Part shown: one piece after another, positions 1 to 9,780 of the stretch
Layout of the letters: each line of letters starts with the position of its first letter
Position numbering within the stretch: position 1 is the first letter of the stretch
Origin: Garcia nutans
Lineage: Eukaryota > Streptophyta > Magnoliopsida > Malpighiales > Euphorbiaceae
Reading direction: 5' to 3'
NCBI GenBank assembly: GCA_947685225.1
Contig: CANTUV010000010.1
Location: forward strand, 7,006,001-7,070,000
DNA: 64,000 nucleotides
Program-made: the position numbers and the translations under genes
The notes under the pieces: generated by a model
What the model was told of the DNA's origin: nothing
Databases searched by the model: none
Seen by the model: the letters and a program-made list of their open reading frames with translations, nothing else

Positions 1-1315
1 TCTATTGCAGCCACTTCAGTTTGAATATTCAGCAAGGGTGGTGGGGTTGGGTTATACCCATACAAAGCTTTGAATGGTGTTATTTGGATGGCTGAATGGT
101 AAGTTGTATTATACTATCATTTAGCCAATGTCAACCAATCAACCCACTTTTTAGGTTGCATATGAGTGATGCACCTCAAGTAATTCTCCAATGTCCTATT
201 CAACCTCTCAGATTGGCCATCGGTTTGGTGGTGATAGGATGAACTCATATGAAGCTTGACTCCAAATATATTAAATAACTCATTCCAAAACAAACTTGTA
301 AAGATCTTGTCTCAGTCAGACACAATCACTTGAGGTAACCCATGCAATTTGCAAATGTGGTTGAGAAATTGTTTAGCTACTGTAGTAGCTGAATAAGGAT
401 GGGCAAGTGGGATAAAATATGCTGATTTTTTTAGGTTATCTACTACCACTAGGATTGTGTCATAACTTCTGGATTTTGGTAATTGTCCCACAAAATCCAT
501 GCTAATGGATGGCCAAGCAGTAGATGGAATTAGGAGGGGTTGGAGCAAACCTGGGTAGGGGTAGCTCTCTAATTTGCATTTGATACAATCATCACACTTT
601 AGAATCCAAAAAGCTACTGTTTTCTTAAAGTTTGGCTAGTAGAAGTGAGTCTTCAACTTATTGTAAGTAACATATAATCCTAAATGTCCTCCCAACGGGC
701 TGTCATGGAATTGAGCTAACAGTTTGTCCCTTAAATTAGTTGAATAACCAATGAACAACCTCCCTTTGTATCTTAAAATACCATTCGTAAATGAGTAATG
801 AGGGACTTGGTTTGGAGTAGTGACAGTAGCCAAGATAAGGTTTTGAACTTGTTGGTCATCTTTGTATGATAATTCAACGTCATGTACCCAGACTGGCACA
901 GCTGCTGAAGCATAGAGAACCCCCTCACTGTCATCTTTTCTGTATAATGCATCAATTGTTCTATTTTTCTTACCCTTCTTGTAATTAATCTTGTACTCAA
1001 GCCCCAATAGTTTAGTAATTCCCTTCTGCTGCACGTAGGTATGGGGCTTTTGCTTCAACAAATGCTTAATACTTTGATGATTTGTGTTGATTATGAAACT
1101 TCCTTGCTTCAAACAATGTCTCCATTTAGTGACAGCAAATATGATGGCAAAAAGTTCCCTCTCATAGGCAGACAAATCTTGATTTCTAGGGCTCAATTGT
1201 TTGGAAATGAATGCAATGGGTCTGCCCTCTTGTATAAGCACTACCACTATGCAACAACCACTCGCATCACACTCTAAAACAAATGGTTTGGCAAAATTAG
1301 GTAAGGCTAGGACAA

Positions 1316-3350
1316 GACAACAACAACAACAATAACTAAGCCTTAATCCCAAACAAGTTGGGGTCGGCTGTATGGATTCTCAACAAAATAAGCTCAAAAG
1401 ACACCAAAAAAGATACTCCAGCCTTAGGCTCCTTCCAAGACACGGATTTTACGTCTCCATTCAAGTCTGTCATTAATCAAATCCGCATCAAGATCTAAGG
1501 CACGTAAGTCTCTTGCTATCACCTCCTTCCACACAGTTCTAGGTCTGCCACGACCTCTAGCCCCCTCAATCAACAAATTCTCACACTTACGAACCGCAGT
1601 ATTAGGAGGTCTTCTTAAAACATGCCCATACCATCTAAGTCTTCCTTCCCTCACCTTATCTCCGACGTCCGCTACTTGGACTTTTTGTCGAATATGAACA
1701 TTCTTAATTTTGTCCAGTCTGGTATGTCCACACATCCATCTTAGCATCCTCATTTCTGCCACACTCATCTTATGCAAATGTTGTCCCGTTGGTGCCCAAC
1801 ACTCACTACCATAGAGCATCGCAGGTCTAACAACCGTCCTATAGAATTTACCTTTCACTTTCAGAGGTATTTTCTTATCACATAAAACCTCAGTCGCACC
1901 CTTCCACTTCAACCACCCTACCTGTATTCTGTGAGCCACATCTTCATCTATACGGCCATCATTCTGGAACACCGAACCCAAATATTTGAAGTGGTTGGTT
2001 TTAGGAACCAAAACTCCATCCAACTTAACCTCATGTTCCTGCTTCTTCCTTAGACTGAACTCACAGTGCATATATTTCGTTTTACTCCTACTTAACTTAA
2101 AACCCTTGTCCTCGAGGGTTTTTCTCCACACTTCCAACTTACGTTTTACACCAGCACTAGTCTCATCAATTAAAATAATGTCATCAGCAAACAACATACA
2201 CCAAGGAACATCGTCTTGTATGCTTCTGGTTAGCTCGTCCATAACCAGGATAAATAAATATGGACTCATGGCCGAACCTTGATGCAATCCGGTAGTAATA
2301 GGGAAAGACTCAGTGTCTCCACCAGGTGTTTTCACACTAGTGGATGCATTCTCATACATGTCCTTGATGATGTTGATATATTTGCCGTTGACTCCTTTCA
2401 TCTTCAAAACCCACCATAACACTTCTCTTGGTACTCTATCATAGGCTTTCTCCAAGTCAATAAATACCATGTGGAGATCTTTCTTCTTCTCTTGATACAA
2501 TTCCATTAGTCTTCTTAGAAGAGAAATAGCCTCCATGGTAGATCTCCCTGGCATAAACCCAAACTGATTCTCCGAAACTCTTGTAAGCTTCCTCAATCTG
2601 TGTTCAATAATCCTTTCCCATAATTTCATAGTATGGCTCATAAGTTTGATACCCCGATAATTTGTACAGCATTGAATGTCTCCCTTATTTTTATATATGG
2701 GTACCATGATACTCTTCCTCCAGGCATTCGGCATCTTACGTCCTTTCACAATAGCATTAAAGAGTTTAGTTAACCAGGCAACTCCTACCTCTCCAAGGTT
2801 CTTCCAAACCTCTATAGGAATACCATCCGGGCCACAAGCTTTACCAACTTTCATATACTTCAAGGCTTCTCTTACTTCACTATGCAAGATCCTCCTAGAC
2901 CAGCTGATATAATCATTTGTTGCATGAAGACCTTGAAAATCTTGTTCATGTTCAGGGTTGAATAACTGCTCAAAATAAGCCTTCCACCTCTCCTTAATCT
3001 CAACATCTCTTGTCAACACCCGTTGATCTTCGTCCTTTATACATTTGACTTGGCTTAAATCTCTGCTTTTCCTTTCTCTCATCCTTGCAATCTTATAAAT
3101 GCCCATTTCTCCCTCTTTAGTACCTAACTTTTGATAAATCCCTTCTAAGGCTCTGCCACGAGCTGCACTAACAGCCTTCTTTTCCCTTTCTTTAACCACT
3201 CATATGCCCAGTACAGTGATTAAGTTCCTGAGTACATCTGGAAACCTACTTCTGGAGAAGAAGATTTGGTTGACCGAACTCGGTGACGCAGTCGTAGCTG
3301 TAAAAGCTATTCCGTGTCCTGGAAATATCTGTGAGGTAGAAGCTGAATTA
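1316..3350 (-). mobile_element. RTE-type LINE, 5'-truncated, nested in the gypsy element
   Basis: The element runs right to left. It ends at 1316-1332 in a (TTG)n tail (CAA repeats on the plus strand), preceded by the conserved plant RTE/SINE 3' terminus, which on the plus strand includes CCCAAACAAGTTGGGGTCGG at 1348-1367. It interrupts the gypsy pol gene: RT sequence stops near 3360 and RNase H resumes at about 1315. The apurinic endonuclease domain is missing, so the copy is 5'-truncated. The part from about 3205 to 3350 is not obviously LINE or gypsy and may be a 5' joined fragment. The right border is uncertain by tens of bases. Confidence 0.85.
1424..3199 (-). CDS. LINE reverse transcriptase ORF (RTE clade), N-terminally truncated
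   Basis: This is 591 codons without a stop. Non-LTR reverse transcriptase blocks appear in order: CGPDGIPIEVWK, NYRGIKLMSH, QFGFMPGRST, FIDLEKAYDRVPREV, GLHQGSAMSPYLF and the catalytic FADDIIL. The C-terminal part, with LRWYGHVLRR and GRGRPRTVWKEV, is typical of plant RTE elements and their many genomic copies. The N-terminal endonuclease is absent, and the Met used here is only the first one after truncation. The protein could therefore not mobilise itself. The open frame contrasts with the stop-ridden gypsy host, which fits a much later insertion. Confidence 0.85.
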   Translation of the reverse strand: MVKEREKKAVSAARGRALEGIYQKLGTKEGEMGIYKIARMRERKSRDLSQVKCIKDEDQRVLTRDVEIKERWKAYFEQLFNPEHEQDFQGLHATNDYISWSRRILHSEVREALKYMKVGKACGPDGIPIEVWKNLGEVGVAWLTKLFNAIVKGRKMPNAWRKSIMVPIYKNKGDIQCCTNYRGIKLMSHTMKLWERIIEHRLRKLTRVSENQFGFMPGRSTMEAISLLRRLMELYQEKKKDLHMVFIDLEKAYDRVPREVLWWVLKMKGVNGKYINIIKDMYENASTSVKTPGGDTESFPITTGLHQGSAMSPYLFILVMDELTRSIQDDVPWCMLFADDIILIDETSAGVKRKLEVWRKTLEDKGFKLSRSKTKYMHCEFSLRKKQEHEVKLDGVLVPKTNHFKYLGSVFQNDGRIDEDVAHRIQVGWLKWKGATEVLCDKKIPLKVKGKFYRTVVRPAMLYGSECWAPTGQHLHKMSVAEMRMLRWMCGHTRLDKIKNVHIRQKVQVADVGDKVREGRLRWYGHVLRRPPNTAVRKCENLLIEGARGRGRPRTVWKEVIARDLRALDLDADLINDRLEWRRKIRVLEGA

Positions 3351-4602
3351 GTGTGTGCCACTTGCCATACACTATATCAAAAGCAACTTGAGCATTTGAA
3401 TTCCAGTTAAAAGCTTCTTCAAAAGAGCATTCAGGGGTTTACAAATAATCCTATATCCCTTGATGAACCTCCTATAGTATCCTGTCAAGCCTAAGAGCCC
3501 TCTAAGTTGTTTTAGAGTTTTACGAATAGGCCACTCCATCCCCTTCAGCTGATATAATGTGACCTATATACTCTACTGAATCGCTGCCAAACACACACTT
3601 TTCCCTCTTTGCAAACAGCTTTTGCTCACACAAAACCTTGAAGACAGCTTCCGAATGCTTCAAGTGTTCTCCTAATGTCTGGTTTTAGACTAGTATGTCA
3701 TCAAAGAATACTAGTACAAACTTCCTTAGGTAAGGCTGGAAAATATGGTTCATTAGAGCTTGAAAGGTGGCTGGAACATTGGTTAACCAAAGGGCATAAC
3801 ATTGAATTCATAGTGCCCCATGTGAGTCTTAAAGGCAGTTTTATGAGTGTTTGCTAGTTCAAGTCGAATTTGATGATAACCTTCCCTCAAGTCTATCTTT
3901 GAAAAGACTACTACTCCAAATAACTCATCCAGCAAATCTTTTATTATTGGAAAAGGGTATTTATTTGGATGTTGCAACACTGACCATCACCCCCACTTCC
4001 TCCTTTAATCCACCCAGAAAACTTGAGAGATTGTAGGACTCAGAGAGATTTGGACTTACCCTCTCAATTTTGGCTTTAATCTCCTTGAAAGCTTCCTGGT
4101 AGTCCTTCACCGAACTTGTTTTAGCTTACGAAAATTTGATACCACATCTTCTAACGGTGAATCTCGAAACCTTTTTTAGTAAGGCGTTGGAGAACTCTTC
4201 CCAGCCTTCATTAGCATTGGTCTGTACCCAACTCTAGAACCATCTCTCTACAACTTCTGAAAGATATAGGCTAGCCAATTTGACCTTTAGCTCCTCAAGG
4301 ACATCATAGATTCTGAAGTATTTTTCACACTTCCAAAGCCATGATTGGGTATCTCTACCTTCAAAGATGGGTAAATCCATCTTTGGAAGCAACCGGTTGT
4401 AATAGCCACGATTCTCACTATCGATCTGAGCAGGCTTAGTGAATAGTGGTTCTATCCCATCAGTTCTCTCGCCAATGATTGTACCTTATGCTACGCGAAG
4501 CCTCGGGTGTGGGTCTGGTAGCAATTCTTTGGTAGTGGTAGTCGGCTCCTTAACAAGGGGTTCTTTCCCTCTTTCTTGCAATTTCAAGAGCAACTGCATC
4601 AT

Positions 4603-4812
4603 CTAACCCATGTGCGCCCCGAGTTTCAATTGCTCACCCCTCAGTTGGTCATAATTGTGATGTTGTTCCTTTTGCATGGATTCCAGCCTTAAATTCACCT
4701 CATTTTGAATGGAGGTAACTCTGTCCATTTCTTCCAATTCATCTCCTCCTTCTGGCAGGTCACTGCTAGAGGTGTTTTTAGGCATAGTGGTTTTCTTTGT
4801 GGTTTTACTCAT
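4603..4812 (-). pseudogene. gag N-terminal fragment of the gypsy element
   Basis: A 69-codon minus-strand frame starts 25 bases after the primer binding site. It is rich in Lys, Glu and Ser and includes a short amphipathic stretch (IQNEVNLRLESMQKE), as at the N-terminus of plant gypsy gag proteins. It ends in an early stop. Gag-like sequence (FEGRDTQSWLWKCEKYFR) continues in another frame around 4250-4400, so the gag gene is broken. Confidence 0.7.
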
Positions 4813-4836
4813 GATTCAAAAGGCCAAGGTTTGTGG

Positions 4837-4849
4837 GCTCTGATACCAA
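4837..4849 (-). other. Primer binding site for initiator Met tRNA
   Basis: On the minus strand the sequence reads TTGGTATCAGAGC, the classic plant retrotransposon primer site complementary to the 3' end of initiator methionyl-tRNA. It starts three bases inside the LTR edge, as expected. This fixes the orientation of the element and the inner LTR border. Confidence 0.85.
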
Positions 4850-4852
4850 TTT

Positions 4853-5205
4853 TGTAGCAAACACAATCAATGGATTCACACTAACACATAATTAGGGAAT
4901 AGGATTAGAGAAAGAGTTACAGAAAAGAATAGGTTGATAAGAAGAAGAGAAGGCAGAACATAGAAGAGGGAATTAGTAATATTCATTTATATGCCCTTAG
5001 GCTGTACACTCAAATTAATAGCAGGAAATCTACTAAAAGACAAATTGGCAGTGAGGATTCTACCAATTCCATCTGCTGACTCACATTCTGTTATTCATTC
5101 CTTTGTCCTATCTTCTCCCCATCATTCCTAATCGTCATTCAATCATCAGCTACCTGTCTGATTCACTAGCGTTTACTACCCTTTATCCTTCTTGAGTATG
5201 TGACA
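4853..5205 (-). repeat. 5' LTR of the Ty3/gypsy element
   Basis: The interval begins TGTAGCAA and ends ATGTGACA on the plus strand, giving the usual TG...CA ends on either strand, and directly abuts the primer binding site. It is 353 bp long. The partner LTR is outside the window, so the pair cannot be compared to date the insertion. The flanking bases 5206-5210 (CTCGC) should recur beyond the missing LTR if the target-site duplication is preserved. Confidence 0.75.
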
Positions 5206-5394
5206 CTCGCCGGATGAAAAATTTGCATTTGTGTGTATTTTTGTTGCTTTATTTTATATTGCTTCCTGCTAGTATGGCTTCATGTTTGGTCAATCTTTTT
5301 ATGATGTTTCTACGTTCTAAGCTTATGCACTTTTAATTTGGACAATGATTAAGATTCACATACAATAATCTTCTGAAGTTTGTGTTATATGCAG
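5206..5394 (+). other. Intron 3' segment between the retrotransposon and the first visible CBS-protein exon
   Basis: T-rich sequence with no coding potential, ending in a pyrimidine-rich tract and the acceptor TTATATGCAG at 5385-5394. It is read as the downstream end of an intron that holds the gypsy element. Confidence 0.6.
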
Positions 5395-7329
5395 ACTGCA
5401 GAGGAGGCTATGACACCTATTGTGTCGACCTTTTCTTTGGATGTCAACTCAAAATTGAACTGGTGAGCTTGTGTTGTGAATGGTCTTCTATCGAATTTCT
5501 TTTACACATCTTTTTTCTGTTGTAAGATTGCCATTGCAGTAACAGAAGTTCTAATTTCCAGGTTTCCCAGATATGCTTGGCACTTTCCTTTTAGGAATTA
5601 GGCCTTTATTTCTGGCTAAAATTTAGGGCAGACCAAGCTTTTATTTTGATTGTTGTAGGGAGACTATATTTACTTGGCTTTTCTATGTAAATTTATTCCA
5701 TGAACTTGATGAACAAAGGCATTTGTAGTGGGAATGAATGAGGATAATATTCTAGTAAATAATGTTTTCTCAAGGAACCCGAGATGTTACACTGAATCTG
5801 TGTTCATGTGTGCTTCTCATATAAGAGATTAATTCTACTGCTGCAATACAGGGAAGCAATGGGAAAAATTCTTGCACGTGGTCACAGTCGTGTTCCTGTC
5901 TTTTCTGGAAGTCCAAAGAATATTATTGGGCTCCTGCTGGTATGTGTTAAAATAAAAACTCTATTTTTCATATGTTGACAATGACTTCTTGGCATCGGTG
6001 GGTATATAATTTAGAAGTGGTTATCTTATATTTCAGCTTTGATTGAAATTCAGGTGAAAAGCCTGTTGACAGTTCGGGCAGAAACACAGACTCCAATCAG
6101 TGCAGTGTCCATCCGAAGGATTCCTAGGTGTGATTTTGAATCCAATTTTTCTGTTTTTGGTTCCTTATACAAGTGAGATTTCTCATGCTTCAATATCCCA
6201 GGGTTCCATCAAATATGCCTTTGTATGATATCCTTAATGAGTTTCAGAAGGGAAGCAGCCATATGGCAGCTGTAGTGAAGGTAAATGTAAAGAGCAAGAA
6301 TCTGCAACATGCCAATGATGGAGAAAAATTCAATGAAAGCAAAATTACCAACGGAGAGACTCAGTTGATCACACCCTTGCTGAATAAGCATGAGGATAAA
6401 TCAGAAAGTGTCGACATTGATTTTAAGAAAGGTGCAAGGCCTTTCACAATCAAGCAAAGGCAGACTCTTGAATCCAACGGTATAACAACAAACATGATGT
6501 CTCATTCATCAGAGGATATTGAAGATGGGGAAGTCATTGGTATTATCACACTGGAGGACGTTTTTGAAGAACTTCTGCAAGTAAGTGTTTTCAACCATTA
6601 TTTGTCTACTTTCCTGACCTTTTTCTTAGATTTGACCCTAACTTATAGAAAGTACGCCACCTAAAGCTTCTAAATTGCTACCAGAACTTCTAAGTTGATC
6701 ATTTACAAGTATCTCAGCAGTTTGTTAATGTAATTGGGTTTCGAAAATGAAGTGCCTGTTATCTTTCTTTGCACAAAATTGCTGATTGTTTCTCCTTATG
6801 CAGGAGGAAATTGTGGATGAGACAGATGTGTATGTTGATGTGCATAAAAGGTATTGCAGGATTTGAGTTTCCTGGGTTTAATTTTGTAGTTTATTTGGCT
6901 CTTCATATCATGAATGTGGAAGTGTCAAAATTTTCAGAATTCGAGTGGCTGCTGCAGCAGCTGCTTCTTCTGTGGCGCGAGCACCATCCAATCGAAGGTT
7001 GCCCGGTCAAAAGCCTGCAGTAAGTAAACATTTTCTAATTCTTGTTTTAATGGCTGATGTCAGTTTGCTGCTTAACTACCTGTGGAAGCCTGAGTTTGCA
7101 GACATCAATTGCACATTAGTACAAATTTTTTTGTGAAGAAAGATGGTTACTGCAGGAAACTTCCAAATTTTCTTTGCAAGTTCATAATCTGTGCAAAGCA
7201 GTGAAGTACACATTTCATTGTTTTCTGTGAACTGGTGTTGGCATTATCTAGTTTGCTTACTGTTATTTTTTTCTTTAGGGAGGAGGTCAAGGTAAGCAGA
7301 GCCAGATCCCAAAGAAGTCTGGAGGATGA
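5395..7329 (+). CDS. CBS-pair/DUF21 (CNNM-like) membrane protein, C-terminal exons only
   Basis: Seven coding exons join in phase: 5395-5462, 5852-5939, 6054-6127, 6202-6580, 6804-6850, 6938-7019 and 7279-7329. They give 262 residues and a TGA stop. The first exons carry the CBS pair (EEAMTPIVSTFSLD, ARGHSRVPVFSG, NIIGLLLVKSLL, PLYDILNEFQKGSSHMA); the pair is completed by GIITLEDVFEELLQEEIVDE. A basic, Ala- and Gly-rich tail follows. This matches the C-terminal half of plant DUF21/CBS proteins of about 420-500 residues, relatives of the CNNM/CorC Mg2+-linked family. The N-terminal DUF21 transmembrane domain is not visible and should lie on exons left of the gypsy insertion, outside the window. 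The substrate in plants is not established. All splice sites are GT-AG. Confidence 0.85.
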
Positions 7330-8272
7330 GTTCTGTCGAAGAAGAGTTCCACAGAATCCAGCAACTCCGCCAGGCAATGAGAGGTGACTAAGTAATTCCA
7401 GTTGGGCAACTAAAACTATAATTTGCAATGTTTTGTTTCTTTGCTAATCCCAGCTCCTGTAATCAGTGTCAACTAATTGTAATTTTGAAATAGGGTTACT
7501 GATCACATTGTAATATCAGGTCGTAGTTTTTTGTATATTGAATTGTTGTGCATAGTGTGAAACTAGACAAGTGGGCATGAATGTGAAAAGTATGATGAGT
7601 TTCATTTCATCTGCGGTTAGACCAGCCACATCATTATTGTAAGGCTGTTTTTAACATGAAGTTTAAAGTTCAGATAATGGCCTGTAGAGCAGTCTCCTCT
7701 TTTTTTTTGTTTTTTCGCAAGCTTTGTCCAGCCGGATTTAAGCTAATTATCACCTTTTTTTTTTTATAAATCATTTTAAAGATTGGGAAAAGCTTATTAA
7801 ATTTGGTTGAATGCGTTTCTTGGTCCAAATGCATGTCATACGAAGCTGAGATAGATTTTAGTAAATTTATGATGATTCGATGAAATTGAATGTTTTGTTT
7901 GGTTTAACTTTTACGCTCAAATGAAACTTATTGGGCAAATCATATTTGTTTGTGGGCCATTTTGGTTGCGTTGGGGGCATATAATTGAAAGCAAATGAAA
8001 ATGAAACTTACATTTTAAGTGGCTGGGAGACAGTGACATATGATTATAGACTCTACAGTCTCCAATTGATTTTTATTAAAAAAAAAATTATTATTTGTAA
8101 CAGATTAATAAGCTTTGAGGAAGTTTCGAGGAATCCACATATAATAAAATGACAAAAAATGAAATCTGATCGTGTGAAGAGTGTCAAGATTCATTTCCCA
8201 ATTATACGGACGTATTCTACGTCATGCTTAGCCCCCAGTCCACATCTATCATATCCGGAGGTAACACATTTA

Positions 8273-8320
<48 letters not shown>

Positions 8321-9240
8321 ATTGTTATTAAATTTTTTCTATTTATATAATAATTTCATTTTATTATATATATTTATATACAAATATATTTATTTACTAT
8401 AAAAATTAAAATTTAATTAGCCATAAACGTAAAAATAATTCTCTTAATAAATTATAGATATTCATGGAGGTTTCAAATCAATAAAATGTACAAACTCAAA
8501 GGGCTTTAAATTAATAATTTATAGATAGAAGCTATTTAGCTATAGAAATCAAGTTCAATTTAAAAAAAAATCTAAATGAAAATAAAAAATAAAATTTATT
8601 ATTTAATTTAAAATATTTTTATTTAAAAATTAAAAAATAATTTTATATATTTATTAGCTAGTGGTTGAATTTTAAAAAATTATTTTTAGTTATTTTTAAA
8701 TTAAAAATGTGCTTTTAAAAATATAGGATTCAATTATTATATGCTTATTTTTATTTTTTATATTTATTTTTTATTTAAAAATAATTAAAAAATAAAAATT
8801 TTAAAAAAGAAAATTAAAAAAATAAAAATAAAATTTTTTTATCACTAAATAATGTTGTTTTTATATCTAAAAATTATTATAATTTATACTTATAACAATT
8901 ATTAAAAAAATAATTTTCTCCCAACAAATTATTCTTTTATAAATAATTTTATATAAACTTTAAAAATTATTACTCACTTTCGTACTTAAAAAAATAAAAA
9001 AAATTAAATAGACATGATATATTATCCTATTCATAAACTAAGTCTTCATAAACTGTGATTTGAAAAAAATAATAATTTAAATTATTTTTTTAATATTATA
9101 ATTTAAATTATAATTTATAATTAATTTGATAAAAATATAAATTATATTCACGTAAGAATTTTTCAAATAAAAATACAAATATAATTATTTTCTCTGACTT
9201 AAATACACTTAACTCATCCCCTAATATTACGATTCCATCC
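7330..9240. other. 3' UTR and AT-rich intergenic stretch
   Basis: The first 200-300 bases are likely the 3' UTR of the CBS gene. The rest is AT-rich and low in complexity, with a (TTA)n run near 8274-8319 and A/T-rich partial inverted repeats around 8580-8850. I see no gene. Confidence 0.6.
8274..8319. repeat. (TTA)n microsatellite
   Basis: About 15 uninterrupted trinucleotide units in AT-rich intergenic DNA; likely length-polymorphic. Confidence 0.9.
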
Positions 9241-9399
9241 AATTTCTTAGTATAGTTGTTAAGTGTTTCCTCGTTTCTGCCGACTCAATTTCCTGATGAA
9301 CAACGCTACCAATACACGACAATCCCTTTCTCTCTCCCCCGAATAAATTTATTCCACAGACTCTTTTCGCCATTCTCACGCACGTAAACACACTCTTGG

Positions 9400-9763
9400 G
9401 TATGTGAGTGCTTTTGTTTGTTTGCCTAGAAAATTCATTTTATTTTTTACCGAGAAAATCATGATAAGGAAAAGAAAAGGCAATACAGCACTGCTTTTAT
9501 TTTATTAATATTTATGATTATTATGTCTTGAAATTGATCTCAGTTTTGAAAGAGAAAAACCTAAAAAGTGTTGGTCTATTTGTTCCTTTTAGTTCGCAGT
9601 ATTATTGCTTTAGCAATGAAGCAGAGTTTCTCCCTTCTTCTTTTTTTCCTAATTTTACTTTATCTTTGTTAATTGATATTGCTTTTGGGATTGTTGATGT
9701 TAAATTTTACCAAATGTCAGATTAGTTTTATAATTGCCTAATTTGCGATTCTGAATTATGCAG
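9400..9763 (+). other. Leader intron of the CUE-like gene
   Basis: A donor GTATGTG at 9400 and an acceptor ATTATGCAG ending at 9763 bracket a T-rich 364-bp stretch just before the start codon. Upstream 9240-9399 is less AT-rich and CT-rich, as expected for a 5' UTR exon. The placement is inferred from splice consensus alone. Confidence 0.55.
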
Positions 9764-9780
9764 ATCAGTGGCCGTCAAGT

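Larger units (their letters stand above)
1..5205 (-). mobile_element. Ty3/gypsy LTR retrotransposon, degenerate, truncated by window edge
   Basis: Read on the minus strand, the order from right to left is 5' LTR (4853-5205), primer binding site, gag remnant, reverse transcriptase remnant, RNase H, zinc-finger/integrase. The gag-like frame starts at 4812 and carries a retrotransposon-gag stretch near 4250-4400. RT motifs lie at about 3430-3980, RNase H (LECDASG, DALYRK) at about 950-1290, the H2C2 region near 640-800 and the integrase core (WPSISMDF) near 300-550. Frames are broken by stops, and gag joins RT directly near 3975, so protease and the gag zinc knuckle seem deleted. The element is therefore non-autonomous. 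The 3' LTR should lie left of the window. A LINE is inserted between RT and RNase H. Family assignment is secure from domain order (RT before integrase); the exact lineage is not. Confidence 0.9.

Noticed and set aside
3204..3410. 68-codon plus-strand frame
   Set aside because: Runs antisense across the LINE/gypsy junction, and its right part is the reverse of gypsy RT sequence.
4837..4849. Possible tRNA fragment
   Set aside because: It is only the complement of the initiator-tRNA 3' end, i.e. a primer binding site, with no cloverleaf around it.
8580..8850. Inverted repeat in AT-rich DNA
   Set aside because: Some pairing (GGTTGAAT with ATTCAATTAT) is visible, but low complexity makes chance matches likely and no clear borders exist.
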